Shown piece after piece: positions 40,564-48,976 of a stretch of 64,000 bases of DNA. Positions within the stretch are counted from its first letter, which is position 1; each line of letters begins with the position of its first letter. The notes under the pieces were generated by a model. That model did no database searches. It saw only the letters and a program-made list of their open reading frames with translations, and was not told the origin of the DNA. Source of the stretch: a virus. The stretch spans positions 20,220-84,219 of the IMG/VR virus record IMGVR_UViG_3300032242_000738. One strand, written 5' to 3'. Both the position numbers and the translations under genes were made by a program.

Positions 40564-41070
40564 ATGAAAACAGACAAATACGGACAATTAATATATAATC
40601 AAGATGATTTATGTAATCTGTTTTTACAAGATCCAACACGCACTATCAGTAACGCCTTAGTAGATAGACCAATAGAATTTAATGGGTTTCTATCATTAGA
40701 AAACGTTCCAAATTTAAAAGAATATGTTAATTCAACGTTATCTTTAGAAAAATTTGATAAAATAAATCAATCAAACTGGCATATGCCCATAGAATACTAT
40801 GAGCTAGATATTGCTAAATGGGTGTTAGATCAATGTAAAGATGAAAGTGAATTGCAACGTGCAGGTGATGAACTGATTAAGTTCCAAGAACGTAATATGT
40901 TTGTATTGCTTCAATATTTAAAATATTTGGTTGATACAATGCGTAAACATAACATAGTATGGGGTGTAGGTCGCGGTAGTAGTGTAGCAAGTTTTGTATT
41001 GTTTATTATAGGAATACACCGTATAAATAGTTTATATTACCAATTAGATATTGGTGAGTTTTTAAAATAA
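40564..41070 (+). CDS. Fragment-like protein related to DNA polymerase III alpha
   Basis: 168 aa. The C-terminal part, VWGVGRGSSVASFVLFIIGIHRINSLYYQLDIGEFL (about 131-166), matches the G-x-GRGS element of bacterial C-family polymerases (DnaE: GPGRGSGAGSLVAYAL and onward to FERFLNP). The protein stops exactly before the region that in DnaE carries the catalytic aspartates (PDFDVDF), so it cannot be a polymerase. From memory, short proteins of this kind are conserved in T4-like cyanophages, which argues for function rather than decay, perhaps host polymerase binding. First gene of an early operon; no Shine-Dalgarno. Confidence 0.7.
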   Translation: MKTDKYGQLIYNQDDLCNLFLQDPTRTISNALVDRPIEFNGFLSLENVPNLKEYVNSTLSLEKFDKINQSNWHMPIEYYELDIAKWVLDQCKDESELQRAGDELIKFQERNMFVLLQYLKYLVDTMRKHNIVWGVGRGSSVASFVLFIIGIHRINSLYYQLDIGEFLK

Positions 41071-41079
41071 GGAAATAAT

Positions 41080-41460
41080 ATGGCTAATTACAGAACAGCA
41101 ATGGGTAAAAACGTTGACATGGCAGCACTAACTGCTAAAAATGAAAAAACCAGAGCAGTGGGAAATATGAAAGTTAATGCACGTGGTGATTCTATTGATG
41201 CAAATGGACATATTGTGCAAACTGCAACAACTAAGGTCAATAATGCATATAACAGAACTGTGGGCAATCGTTCAGCACAACCTGTACGAGCAAGACCATC
41301 AGCTCCGGCTCCTACGCCACCTAAGCCGTCAATTGATTTGTCACAACTAAATGAAATTGAACGTGAACTAGAAGAATCATTGGAAGATGATTTGGAAATT
41401 GAAAAGATCAAAGCACAAGAAGTTGAAAAAATTAAAACACAGGAAAACAAAAAGAAATGA
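41080..41460 (+). CDS. Conserved basic/acidic small protein
   Basis: 126 aa. The N-terminal half (MANYRTAMGKNVDMAALTAKNEKTRAVGNMKVNARGD) is a conserved-looking basic stretch, followed by a Pro/Ala linker and a C-terminal Glu/Lys coiled coil (LNEIERELEESLEDDLEIEKIKAQEVEKIK). AAGGAAAT is the binding site; the stop overlaps the next start (ATGA). Homologues I recall from cyanophages have been reported among virion proteins. Function unknown. Confidence 0.55.
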   Translation: MANYRTAMGKNVDMAALTAKNEKTRAVGNMKVNARGDSIDANGHIVQTATTKVNNAYNRTVGNRSAQPVRARPSAPAPTPPKPSIDLSQLNEIERELEESLEDDLEIEKIKAQEVEKIKTQENKKK

Positions 41461-41834
41461 GTGATTACAGTAAACCGGCATTTAGCCCCACCAAAGTTGA
41501 TAAATTAACATTCTTCAATAAAGATATCATTGTAACTGATATGAAGTTTGACCAACGTGTAACTTCAGGTGGTATTATATTGTTGGACGATGACAAGAAA
41601 AGTTCGGGTATTCGTCCAAGATGGGCTAAGATTTATGGTTTGGGTCCAGAACAAGATGACCCACAATTAAGTATTGGAAAATATATCCTTATCAGTCACG
41701 GTCGTTGGACACGTGGAATTACTGTTGAAACACCAGAGGGCAAATTGACGTTGCGAAAAGTAGATCCTAATGATATACTACTAGTATCGGATGAGCCGAT
41801 GGACGATGAAACATTAAGCGATAAGGTATACTAA
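41457..41834 (+). CDS. 31: GroES/gp31-like co-chaperonin
   Basis: 125 aa. Pattern IIVTDMKFDQRVTSGGIILLDDDKKSSGIRPRWAKIYGLGPEQ, IGKYILISHGRWTRGI and DPNDILLVSDEP corresponds to the GroES-type beta barrel, with TSGGIILLDDDKKSSGI as the mobile loop that would contact GroEL. T4 gp31 replaces GroES so that GroEL can fold the capsid protein. It is in an overlapping operon (ATGA upstream, TAATG downstream) with the clamp loader. Good family match; substrate inferred. Confidence 0.75.
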   Translation: MSDYSKPAFSPTKVDKLTFFNKDIIVTDMKFDQRVTSGGIILLDDDKKSSGIRPRWAKIYGLGPEQDDPQLSIGKYILISHGRWTRGITVETPEGKLTLRKVDPNDILLVSDEPMDDETLSDKVY

Positions 41835-42127
41835 TGAAAAGCTGGATTAGACAAAAATTACATAATTTTATATTCCCACACGATAATGAGGTTGTGGAAA
41901 CTAAAACTCATAGAAGAGGTGCTATTGTTTCTTCTAGATCCTCACATATTGATAGTAGAGGTATGAACTTTACAATACATATGGCTAATGGCGGGTATGT
42001 GTTAGAGTACTCAACATACAATGAAAAAACAGACAGGCACGATACCGCACTACACATCATTACTTCTGATACAGATTTGGGTCAAGGTATTGCACACGTT
42101 ATCACACTAGAAATGCTAAGAAAATGA
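41834..42127 (+). CDS. Conserved small protein between gp31-like and gp44 genes
   Basis: 97 aa. A basic helix at the start (MKSWIRQKLHNFIFPH) is followed by a small alpha/beta domain (MNFTIHMANGGYVLEYSTYNEKTDRHDTALHIITSDTDLGQGIAHVITLEMLRK). It overlaps both neighbours (TAATG in front, ATGA behind), so its level is tied to the clamp loader. Known to me only as a conserved hypothetical in T4-like cyanophages. Function unknown. Confidence 0.6.
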   Translation: MKSWIRQKLHNFIFPHDNEVVETKTHRRGAIVSSRSSHIDSRGMNFTIHMANGGYVLEYSTYNEKTDRHDTALHIITSDTDLGQGIAHVITLEMLRK

Positions 42128-43047
42128 ACAAGAAACTTTGGGTAGAATCATACAGACCACAAACAGTACAAGATTATGTATTTGTGGATGATAGACAAAA
42201 AGATCAGGTAGAAGGTTGGGTACGTGATGGTAGTATTCCACATCTGTTACTATCAGGTGATCCGGGTACTGGTAAAACAACACTTGCTAAAGTATTGATA
42301 CATGAACTTGATGTAAGTGAATATGATGTATTAGAAATCAATGCAAGTCGTGAGAATAGCGTTGATGTTGTGCGTAATAAGATTGTTAACTTTGTACAAA
42401 CAATGCCCTTTGGTAATTTCAAAGTGGTATTACTAGATGAAGCAGATTATTTGACACCAGCTGGTCAAGCGGCATTGCGTAACGATATGGAAGCATATCA
42501 CATGACCGCACGATTTATATTAACTTGTAACTATCAACATAGGATTATCCCTGCATTGAAGTCACGCTGCCATGAGTTTCACATTACAAAAACAGATAAA
42601 ACAGAGTTCACTGCGAGAGCGGCAACTGTGTTAGTAAGTGAAAACATTGAGTTTGATTTAGATGATTTAGATAGTTATGTTCGTGCTACATATCCAGACT
42701 TACGTAAATGTCTAAATCAATTACAAGTTAATAGTAGTACAGGTAAACTATTACCACCACAAACACAAGGTAGTAGTGAAGATGAGTTATTAGTAGAAGC
42801 AACTAATCTATTCAAAGCAGGTAAGATACTTGAAGGTAGACAGCAACTATTGCAATATATTGCATTGTATCCTACACGTATTGAAGATACATATGCATGG
42901 ATGTATCAGAATTTAGATTTGTGGGGTAAGTCTAATGAAAAGCGTGATGCCAGTATTATTGTTATTAGAAATGGTTTAGCTAATCTAAGCTTAGTGGGTA
43001 TTCCCGAGATAAGTTTGGCAGCCACATTGGTAGAATTAACAAGTTAA
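42124..43047 (+). CDS. 44: Sliding clamp loader large subunit, gp44-like
   Basis: 307 aa, close to T4 gp44 (319). AAA+ ATPase: WVESYRPQTVQDYVF at the start, Walker A GDPGTGKT at 45-52, Walker B VVLLDEAD, sensor ILTCNY and the SRC arginine finger motif ALKSRCHEF. It loads the ring clamp (gp45) onto primed DNA with gp62; neither partner gene is in the window. It overlaps the upstream gene by 4 nt. Confidence 0.95.
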   Translation: MNKKLWVESYRPQTVQDYVFVDDRQKDQVEGWVRDGSIPHLLLSGDPGTGKTTLAKVLIHELDVSEYDVLEINASRENSVDVVRNKIVNFVQTMPFGNFKVVLLDEADYLTPAGQAALRNDMEAYHMTARFILTCNYQHRIIPALKSRCHEFHITKTDKTEFTARAATVLVSENIEFDLDDLDSYVRATYPDLRKCLNQLQVNSSTGKLLPPQTQGSSEDELLVEATNLFKAGKILEGRQQLLQYIALYPTRIEDTYAWMYQNLDLWGKSNEKRDASIIVIRNGLANLSLVGIPEISLAATLVELTS

Positions 43048-43057
43048 AGGAAACAAA

Positions 43058-44134
43058 ATGATTAAAAATATATTAATAGGAATATTGATTAGTGTAGCAT
43101 TGATAGCTAAGGCAGAAGATGCACCAACAACATTACTAAACTCTGGTACTATAAGCCCTTATAAGGCTCATCGTGGTGGAATATTCTTAGCACCAGACTT
43201 TCTAGCTATTATTCCAGGAGATACAAAACTTGACATAAGTACTCAGTCTTGGGTAGATTCTTCAAACAATACAATTGTTCTTTCAAAGATGCCATATGTC
43301 AGTGGTACTAAGTATGCTAAAGACTATGCAAAAGAAGGCAGTGTTTTTACTGTAACCACTGATAACAGGTATCGTTATTTTAAAGGTAACGGATTACCAT
43401 CAACACCAATGGGAGAGTATCCTGTACAACAAGGTACCGAAGCATATAAGTATTATAGTGTTGCACCCGGTGGACATGATTTTAGAACAGGCATTCCTGG
43501 TTCAGACTATTCTAGTGCTGCCGCTATTGGCATTAGTCCTTATAACTTAACAGTTCAATTACCAAAACATCCTAAGGCAGCTATTACCCCAAATCCAATT
43601 GCTTCATTGCCAATTGGTGTAACACTAACTGGTACTGTGTGGCATTTTGAACTAGCAAATGCTAGCGGTACTGCATGGTATAATCCAACTTCATTATTGC
43701 CAATTGACCAATGTTGGGGGCATCCTTATGCTCAACAATATCACCTACATGGCTATTCATGGAAGTGTTTCCCTAATCAAGGAACAGAAGGACATTCACC
43801 ATTGTTTGGTTATGCATTTGATGGATTTGGCATTTATGGCCCTAGAGGTGATGACGGTGTGATGGTTACTAACGAACAACTAGATGAATGTCATGGACAC
43901 ACTCATCCAGTACTATGGGACGGTAAAATGAAAAACATCTATCACTATCATCTGAACAATGAGTATCCATATAGTATTGGTTGTTTTAGGGGTAAAGTTA
44001 ACTATGCTGAAGCATTAGGATCACCTGATATGAAGGCACATGGTAAAATGGTTCATGGTACAATGGGACATAAACACACAGAAGATAAAAATCTACCGGA
44101 TATTATGATTATTCCAAGGAAACCGTTTCAATGA
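43058..44134 (+). CDS. Secreted YHYH-domain protein
   Basis: 358 aa. Signal peptide at 1-19 (positive MIKN, hydrophobic ILIGILISVALIA, then KAEDA). The C-terminal half is the YHYH domain: QYHLHGYSWKC (227-237), SPLFGYAFDGFGIYGPRG (247-264), DECHGHTH (276-283), and YHYHLN (295-300), with cysteines 219, 237, 278 and 309 suited to disulfides. The clustered His residues suggest metal binding. The family is bacterial and largely uncharacterised. It sits inside the replication operon (AAGGAAAC binding site; ATGA overlap with the next gene), so it is made early or middle. A periplasmic role in infection is inferred. Confidence 0.88.
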   Translation: MIKNILIGILISVALIAKAEDAPTTLLNSGTISPYKAHRGGIFLAPDFLAIIPGDTKLDISTQSWVDSSNNTIVLSKMPYVSGTKYAKDYAKEGSVFTVTTDNRYRYFKGNGLPSTPMGEYPVQQGTEAYKYYSVAPGGHDFRTGIPGSDYSSAAAIGISPYNLTVQLPKHPKAAITPNPIASLPIGVTLTGTVWHFELANASGTAWYNPTSLLPIDQCWGHPYAQQYHLHGYSWKCFPNQGTEGHSPLFGYAFDGFGIYGPRGDDGVMVTNEQLDECHGHTHPVLWDGKMKNIYHYHLNNEYPYSIGCFRGKVNYAEALGSPDMKAHGKMVHGTMGHKHTEDKNLPDIMIIPRKPFQ

Positions 44135-44397
44135 GATATTTACTGATTACATTTATGAGAAAGCCTAACGGGCAAATTGATGAACAAGTTGCAGTATCTA
44201 AGAAAGTTAAACCTAGCGATTACCAAACTTGCAATGTTATATTAGATTATGCTAATAAAAAAATAGATAAGTGTGTAATTGAGGGTAAGGCTCTAGATAG
44301 AGAGTGGGATAAAATGCATGAATATTATGTAAGAATTTATCCTAATCTTATTGCACAACTTGAAAAAGAAGCTAGTATTACTGCCAAAGCAGAATGA
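44131..44397 (+). CDS. Conserved small protein of the replication operon
   Basis: 88 aa, alpha/beta: MRYLLITFMRKPNGQIDEQVAVSKKVKPSDYQTCNVILDY is the conserved-looking core, followed by a helix. It overlaps both neighbours by four bases (ATGA). Reminiscent of a hypothetical protein that accompanies gp44 and gp62-type genes in cyanophages. No catalytic motif; function unknown. Confidence 0.6.
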   Translation: MRYLLITFMRKPNGQIDEQVAVSKKVKPSDYQTCNVILDYANKKIDKCVIEGKALDREWDKMHEYYVRIYPNLIAQLEKEASITAKAE

Positions 44398-45308
44398 AAT
44401 TTCTAGTTAATTTTTCTAATAACATATCTATAACATATGATTTAGTAGATGAACCCATAGTGTATACGTGGGCTGAAGCAATTAAACATAAAACAGTTGA
44501 TAATTTACGTAAGATTAATCATTATGTGGGATATGCAGATGAAAATTTAATACACAGTCATATACAAAGATTATATGAGTTGGCTGATAAAATTAACCTG
44601 CGTATCCCTAATAGAGTTATTAAGAAAGAGATAACTAAAGATACTTGGAAAGAAGCATTACATGTAATGCATGTTCATTTTCCTGAGTTTAGAAATCATG
44701 AGGATTACCGTGACATTTGGGAATATCTTAGTGATTACAATGATATAATACATTGGTTAGAAGTAATATTATATAATGTTTGGTCTGATAATTCTCCATT
44801 AGAATCAATATCTAGTTTATTTCGTATCACATTGGTTTTTAAGAGTACATTACAAGACTTCTTAACTATTCCTGAAGAAGCATATAAGTTATTTGACCCC
44901 ACTACAAATTTTGGTGATCTATCATTACAATATGTACATGTGGGTAAATATGCTTGGGAACTATTTACGGTTAATGATTTAACCTGCCCACCATCACAAT
45001 TTATACCACAAACACAATTTACAGCATCATGTAGGTTAATATTTACTGATTATTTTCACAATACTGAAATAAAGAAAGAGTTACTACAGCAACGATGGGA
45101 AAAGTTTTATGTAGATCGTGGTGGGTATGAGTTTTGGGGTTATGATATAGATGATCCTAGATTATCATTTGGTCATTTAAAAATAGGACAACTATCTAAT
45201 ATTTCTATTGATGGTGTAGATATACCTATACCAGTAACGATAGATGAGTTATGTGATTTTAGAAAACAATTAGTATTGACTAATGTTATTAATTGGGAGA
45301 TAATTTAA
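44394..45308 (+). CDS. Conserved hypothetical protein, 304 aa
   Basis: Aromatic-rich, mainly helical protein (WAEAIKHKTVDNLRKINHYVGYADENLIHSHIQRLYELADKINL; HVHFPEFRNHEDYRDIWEYLSDYNDIIHWLEVILYNVW), with a more beta-like end. No signal peptide, Walker or zinc motif. Last gene of the operon starting at 40564, overlapping its neighbour by 4 nt and followed by a stem-loop. Not recognised beyond resemblance to hypothetical proteins of marine T4-like phages. Confidence 0.55.
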   Translation: MKFLVNFSNNISITYDLVDEPIVYTWAEAIKHKTVDNLRKINHYVGYADENLIHSHIQRLYELADKINLRIPNRVIKKEITKDTWKEALHVMHVHFPEFRNHEDYRDIWEYLSDYNDIIHWLEVILYNVWSDNSPLESISSLFRITLVFKSTLQDFLTIPEEAYKLFDPTTNFGDLSLQYVHVGKYAWELFTVNDLTCPPSQFIPQTQFTASCRLIFTDYFHNTEIKKELLQQRWEKFYVDRGGYEFWGYDIDDPRLSFGHLKIGQLSNISIDGVDIPIPVTIDELCDFRKQLVLTNVINWEII

Positions 45309-45330
45309 ATGGGGCCGTAGCCCCATTATT
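45309..45330 (+). terminator. Stem-loop between convergent operons
   Basis: ATGGGGC, CGTA, GCCCCAT (45309-45326) followed by ATTGTT. The stem is strong but the U-run is poor on both strands; it separates the convergent 44394 and PhoH genes and probably serves both. Confidence 0.6.
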
Positions 45331-45331
45331 G

Positions 45332-46114
45332 TTAACTATATAAGTTAAGCACATGTTCAATTATGCGATGACGTTGAACATCTTTTAGTTCAAACTTGCA
45401 TAACTGCAATCCCGGAATCACCCCCTTCCTCAACCTATTTTGTAAATCTAATAGCCCGTTGTCGGCTGTTTTACGATCGGCTTGTTCAATATCGCCAGTA
45501 ATTACAATTTTACTACCGACGCCGATTCTGGTCATAATCATTTTGAGTTGACCCGGGGTTGCGTTTTGTGCCTCGTCTAATACTACCCAACTATTTTTGA
45601 AATTTCGTCCTCGACAAAATGCTAGAGGTGCAATTTCCACTATCTGTTCTTCTAGCATGTGGGTTATTTCCTTTGTGGTATAGTATTCACGCAGAACGTC
45701 TAATAACGGTCTAGTCCATGGTTCCATCTTTTGGTTGATATCACCGGGTAAGAAACCGTGCTTCTCATCATCAACACCTACTGCAGGTCTGGATAATATA
45801 ATTCTATCACATTCACCATTACGCATAGCTTTAATCGCCGCTAGCATTGCTAAGTAAGTTTTACCAGTACCCGCAGGACCTGTGACTACGACAATATCTG
45901 TCTGTTCATCCAGTAGTGCGAGGATATAATTTTCTTGGTTAACTGACTTTGGGACTAGTTGTACAGGCTTTTTATTTACCCTAATTTCCCTTTGTGCTTG
46001 TGCGAAATCTATTGTTTTTGATCCATGTGTATAGAAAGTTTGATTATCTTGCTTTTTATTGTGTGAAAACCGTGTGTCTTGTGTACGTAATGCGCTAGTT
46101 TTTCTTTTGCTCAA
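45332..46114 (-). CDS. phoH: PhoH-family ATPase
   Basis: 260 aa. Walker A GPAGTGKTYLA, SRPAVGVDDEKHGFLPGD, PLAFCRGRNFKNSWVVLDEAQNATPGQLKMIMTRIGVGSKIVITGDIEQAD and the C-terminal DVQRHRIIEHVL are diagnostic. The N-terminal 40 residues are a basic, unstructured extension. PhoH-like genes are very common in marine phages; the proteins are putative RNA helicase-like ATPases, and the phosphate-starvation link is not proven in phages. It has AAAGGAGAA as binding site and a possible extended -10 (TGC TATTAT) on the minus strand at 46185-46190. Confidence 0.95.
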   Translation of the reverse strand: MSKRKTSALRTQDTRFSHNKKQDNQTFYTHGSKTIDFAQAQREIRVNKKPVQLVPKSVNQENYILALLDEQTDIVVVTGPAGTGKTYLAMLAAIKAMRNGECDRIILSRPAVGVDDEKHGFLPGDINQKMEPWTRPLLDVLREYYTTKEITHMLEEQIVEIAPLAFCRGRNFKNSWVVLDEAQNATPGQLKMIMTRIGVGSKIVITGDIEQADRKTADNGLLDLQNRLRKGVIPGLQLCKFELKDVQRHRIIEHVLNLYS

Positions 46115-46215
46115 GTTAATTCTCCTTTGTAGAGCGGTGAGTTCTCATAACACTCAAATCTATTTAAGGTCAATATAATCAGTCATAATAGCATACTTAT
46201 TGTGCAAAGTTTTAT

Positions 46216-46223
46216 GATAAATA
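46216..46223 (+). promoter_or_regulatory. Late box GATAAATA, distal copy
   Basis: Exact motif 63 nt before the ATG at 46286; a second copy is at 46273. The gene may have two late starts, one leadered and one leaderless. Confidence 0.55.
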
Positions 46224-46272
46224 TTAGGCTACGGTGTGTATCATTGTTATTTGATATATTCAAACTACAAAA

Positions 46273-46280
46273 GATAAATA
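46273..46280 (+). promoter_or_regulatory. Late promoter box GATAAATA abutting a start codon
   Basis: Exact motif ending 5 nt before the ATG at 46286; no Shine-Dalgarno between. Confidence 0.7.
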
Positions 46281-46285
46281 TATAT

Positions 46286-46894
46286 ATGAAAACCGCAGAC
46301 GAATTTTTTGACAACGTTGATTATGTAAGTATAATTGACACCGTAAAAGGTATATTTACCAGTGACGGATCTATGGCTGTATTACTAGACTATGAACGAG
46401 TACTAGATGAAGCCGACTTATATGCATTTAAAAACTGGGAATTGGGAGAATTAGTCCAAGGTCCTGATGTTAAACGCTATACAGTAGCATGTATATTCAT
46501 GTACCCATACAAATTAATGCCCGACCCACGTGGTGCTAAACGACTAGCTAGTGTAGGATGCAAAATAAAGTTCAAAAAAACTAAAATCAAAGTACCAGTT
46601 GCAGTTGAAAACCCAGATGATTATATACCAGGCACACGTTATCCAAAGACTGCTATGCGTGAAGTATGGTTAGTTTATATAGAAATGCCTAAAGAATTGA
46701 TGGATGATATACGTGAAGGTTCAATTGATTTAGCAGGTCAAAATATTGACTTAAATGAATTAGATGACGCATATGATGATGATTTAGATAAAGAAGATAC
46801 CGGTGAAGCTGACGACCAAGAACAAGATATGATGGATCAAACTGGTACAGCAGCACCGGGATTAGGTGCACCTCCCCCATTACCACAAATGTAA
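46286..46894 (+). CDS. Conserved virion-associated protein
   Basis: 202 aa from the chosen ATG at 46286; the frame is open further up to 46202, but that part crosses two promoter boxes. The core MKTADEFFDNVDYVSIIDTVKGIFTSDGSMAVLLDYERVLDEADLYAFKNWELGELVQGPDVKRY, then FMYPYKLMPDPRGAKRL, is a pattern I recall from many marine T4-like phages. The C-terminus is acidic and Pro-rich (GLGAPPPLPQM). No catalytic motif. A late box abuts the start, so it is likely structural or assembly-related. Confidence 0.6.
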   Translation: MKTADEFFDNVDYVSIIDTVKGIFTSDGSMAVLLDYERVLDEADLYAFKNWELGELVQGPDVKRYTVACIFMYPYKLMPDPRGAKRLASVGCKIKFKKTKIKVPVAVENPDDYIPGTRYPKTAMREVWLVYIEMPKELMDDIREGSIDLAGQNIDLNELDDAYDDDLDKEDTGEADDQEQDMMDQTGTAAPGLGAPPPLPQM

Positions 46895-46895
46895 T

Positions 46896-47453
46896 ATGAC
46901 TAATAAAACTATATTAAACGAAGGCTTAGATTATCATGACCTAGAAGGGCAAATGATACCTACAGTAACGGTAGATGAATATGCCGCACACATGGGTACC
47001 GACAGTGAAATTGTAACATTAGCATTTACTATTAAAAGTGAAGCAGCCGGTAATGATTTAGTTGATTGGTTTGAGCGTGGTTATGATTTTGTATTAGATG
47101 CACAAGTAAGTGAAGGTGAAGTTAAGCCTGGACGATATCTAGTGTTTGTAGAAATGAATCGTAGAACTAGTGTACCAAAACGTATAATAGAATTATTAGA
47201 TGATTTAGAGACATTAACAGCTATACCAGTTAAAGATTGGACAATTATAGTTGATGATGAAGAATATCCACCTGAAGAAGATATATTAAAGCAAGTTATT
47301 ACTATCAGTCCACATGATTATCGTGAGACTGAAGAAGTTGAAGAAGAAGAAATAAATGAAATGCGTGAACGTGCTGGACTAGAAGTTAAAGCTATTCATT
47401 CAGATAAACAAGATGCTGATATTAAAGCATACAAATCAATGGCAGGACTATAA
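46896..47453 (+). CDS. Conserved late protein paired with its upstream neighbour
   Basis: 185 aa starting at 46896 (MTNKTILNEGLDYHDLEGQM), 1 nt after the upstream stop; an in-frame ATG at 46866 would overlap the preceding gene. Alpha/beta core (VTLAFTIKSEAAGNDLVDWFERGYDFVLDAQVSEGEVKPGRYLVFVEMNRRTSVPKRIIELLDDLETLT) and an acidic C-terminus. This gene pair is conserved together in related phages as I recall. Its stop overlaps the next start (TAATG). Function unknown. Confidence 0.6.
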   Translation: MTNKTILNEGLDYHDLEGQMIPTVTVDEYAAHMGTDSEIVTLAFTIKSEAAGNDLVDWFERGYDFVLDAQVSEGEVKPGRYLVFVEMNRRTSVPKRIIELLDDLETLTAIPVKDWTIIVDDEEYPPEEDILKQVITISPHDYRETEEVEEEEINEMRERAGLEVKAIHSDKQDADIKAYKSMAGL

Positions 47454-48103
47454 TGGCAACTATATTACCAAAAAAAGCAGGATACGAAAACCCAATAGCA
47501 ACTGATGATGATCACCATGAAGCATTAGCGGCTGACCCTACGATAAGTCAATTCCCACAAGGAAGTACATTTGGAGATAATAATGGTTTCAACACATCAT
47601 CAAGCGGGCCTTCAGCATTTGGCTCATCTACAGCAGGAGGCTTCGGATCAGCCGGCACTTTTGGTTCATCAGCTACAGCAGGCTTTGGTTCAAGTTCAGG
47701 GTTTGGAGCACCAGCGAGTTCGTTTGGCGGAACAACCAATAACATGGGATCCACCGGCACAAGCAACATGAATATGAGTGTTGGCAATCAGCCTGTACTT
47801 ACTGGTGCAGGATCTAATGCCGCACAAGGTGCAGATGTGTTAGTAGCAAATGATAACACAGATTGGATCAACAAAAAATGGCGTCCTGTTATGGGCTGGG
47901 TTTATATGATGACATGTACATGTGACTTTGTTATATTCCCCGTATTATGGAGCTTATTACAGGCAATGAGTAAGGGTAGTGTTACTAGTCAATGGCAACC
48001 ACTAACATTACAGGGTGCTGGATTATACCACATCGCTATGGGTGCTGTACTTGGTATCGCAGCTTACGGGCGAACAAAAGAAAAAATTGAAGGTAAATCA
48101 TAA
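47453..48103 (+). CDS. Membrane protein, GTA-type holin candidate with FG-repeat N-terminus
   Basis: 216 aa. Residues about 38-92 are a disordered Ser/Gly/Ala stretch with seven FG dipeptides (TFG, AFG, GFG, SFG). After a short linker, DWINKKWRPVMGWVYMMTCTCDFVIFPVLWSLL (137-169) and LYHIAMGAVLGIAAYGRTKEK (191-211) give two membrane segments in the pattern of the 3TM/GTA-type holin family (W-R-P then a final G-R-T-x-E-K). It is late and overlaps the upstream stop by one base. Lysis or DNA-ejection membrane role possible; the FG domain is unusual. Confidence 0.6.
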   Translation: MATILPKKAGYENPIATDDDHHEALAADPTISQFPQGSTFGDNNGFNTSSSGPSAFGSSTAGGFGSAGTFGSSATAGFGSSSGFGAPASSFGGTTNNMGSTGTSNMNMSVGNQPVLTGAGSNAAQGADVLVANDNTDWINKKWRPVMGWVYMMTCTCDFVIFPVLWSLLQAMSKGSVTSQWQPLTLQGAGLYHIAMGAVLGIAAYGRTKEKIEGKS

Positions 48104-48109
48104 TAAATA

Positions 48110-48138
48110 TTGACTTAACACACTAACTGTGTTATATT
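48110..48138 (+). promoter_or_regulatory. Sigma-70 promoter of the J-domain/ClpA operon
   Basis: TTGACT (48110-48115), 17 nt, TATATT (48133-48138). The ATG at 48146 lies 7 nt past the -10, so the mRNA should begin at the start codon. Confidence 0.65.
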
Positions 48139-48145
48139 TGATATT

Positions 48146-48952
48146 ATGACAGACTACTATTCAACTTTAGGTGTTGGTAAAAATGCTAACGCCGATGAAA
48201 TTAAACAAGCATATAGAAGATTAGCAGGTAAACATCACCCGGATAAAGGTGGTGATACCGCTACATTTCAAAAGATAGAAGAAGCATATCGCATTCTTAG
48301 TGATCCACAACAACGTCAACAATATGATAATCCAATTAATCAGGGTAATCCCTTCCAAGGATTTCCGGGAGGTGGATTCCAATTCAATATGAATGGATTC
48401 AATATGGATGAAATATTTGGACAAATGTTCAGACAACAACATAATAATCCATTTAATCAACAAAACACATATAGAACTACATATTGGATTAGTTTAGAAC
48501 ATGTGTATAATGGCGGTGAAGAAGTATTGAAATTACAAACTCCCACCGGAGCACATATGGTTAAAGTAAATATTCCAAAAGGAATACAAGATGGTGGACA
48601 GGTTCGCTATGAAAAAGTTATTGATTCTAGTGATTTAATTGTAGAATATAGAATTCACCCACATTTAAAATATGAAAGAAGAATCAATGACTTGTATAGT
48701 AATCATCCTATATCTGTATTAGATTTAATTGTGGGTAGTACTTTTGAATTTGTTACTATCAGTGGTAAAAAATTAGAAGTAACTGTACAGCCCAACACAC
48801 AACCATATATGCATCTGAAACTAAACAATCAAGGACTTCCAATACAGGGAACTAATATATTTGGTGACCAAATCATCTTGCTAAAACCCTTTATTCCTGA
48901 TAATATAGACAGTCGTATAACTGATAGCATTTTGCTATCTAAAGCACAGTAA
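48146..48952 (+). CDS. J-domain (DnaJ/CbpA-type) co-chaperone
   Basis: 268 aa. J domain at 1-65 with DYYSTLGVGKNANADEIKQAYRRLAGKHHPDKGGD and the invariant HPD at 31-33; a Gly/Phe/Asn region at 66-105; then the two beta-sandwich substrate-binding domains (LEHVYNGGEEVLKLQTP, VNIPKGIQDGGQVRY) without the zinc finger, so class B like CbpA. It would recruit host DnaK to chosen clients. It stands directly in front of the phage ClpA gene (24 nt) behind one promoter, which suggests a joint chaperone-unfoldase task. Confidence 0.93.
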   Translation: MTDYYSTLGVGKNANADEIKQAYRRLAGKHHPDKGGDTATFQKIEEAYRILSDPQQRQQYDNPINQGNPFQGFPGGGFQFNMNGFNMDEIFGQMFRQQHNNPFNQQNTYRTTYWISLEHVYNGGEEVLKLQTPTGAHMVKVNIPKGIQDGGQVRYEKVIDSSDLIVEYRIHPHLKYERRINDLYSNHPISVLDLIVGSTFEFVTISGKKLEVTVQPNTQPYMHLKLNNQGLPIQGTNIFGDQIILLKPFIPDNIDSRITDSILLSKAQ

Positions 48953-48976
48953 ATATTATTTTAAAAGGAAATACTA

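Noticed and set aside
46202-46285. N-terminal extension of the gene at 46286
   Set aside because: The extension runs through two late promoter boxes and has no binding site; the product would gain an unrelated hydrophobic stretch.
48103-48110. ATAAATAT upstream of the J-domain gene as a late promoter
   Set aside because: The first bases depart from the motif, it overlaps the -35 of a good sigma-70 promoter, and the gene type fits early expression.
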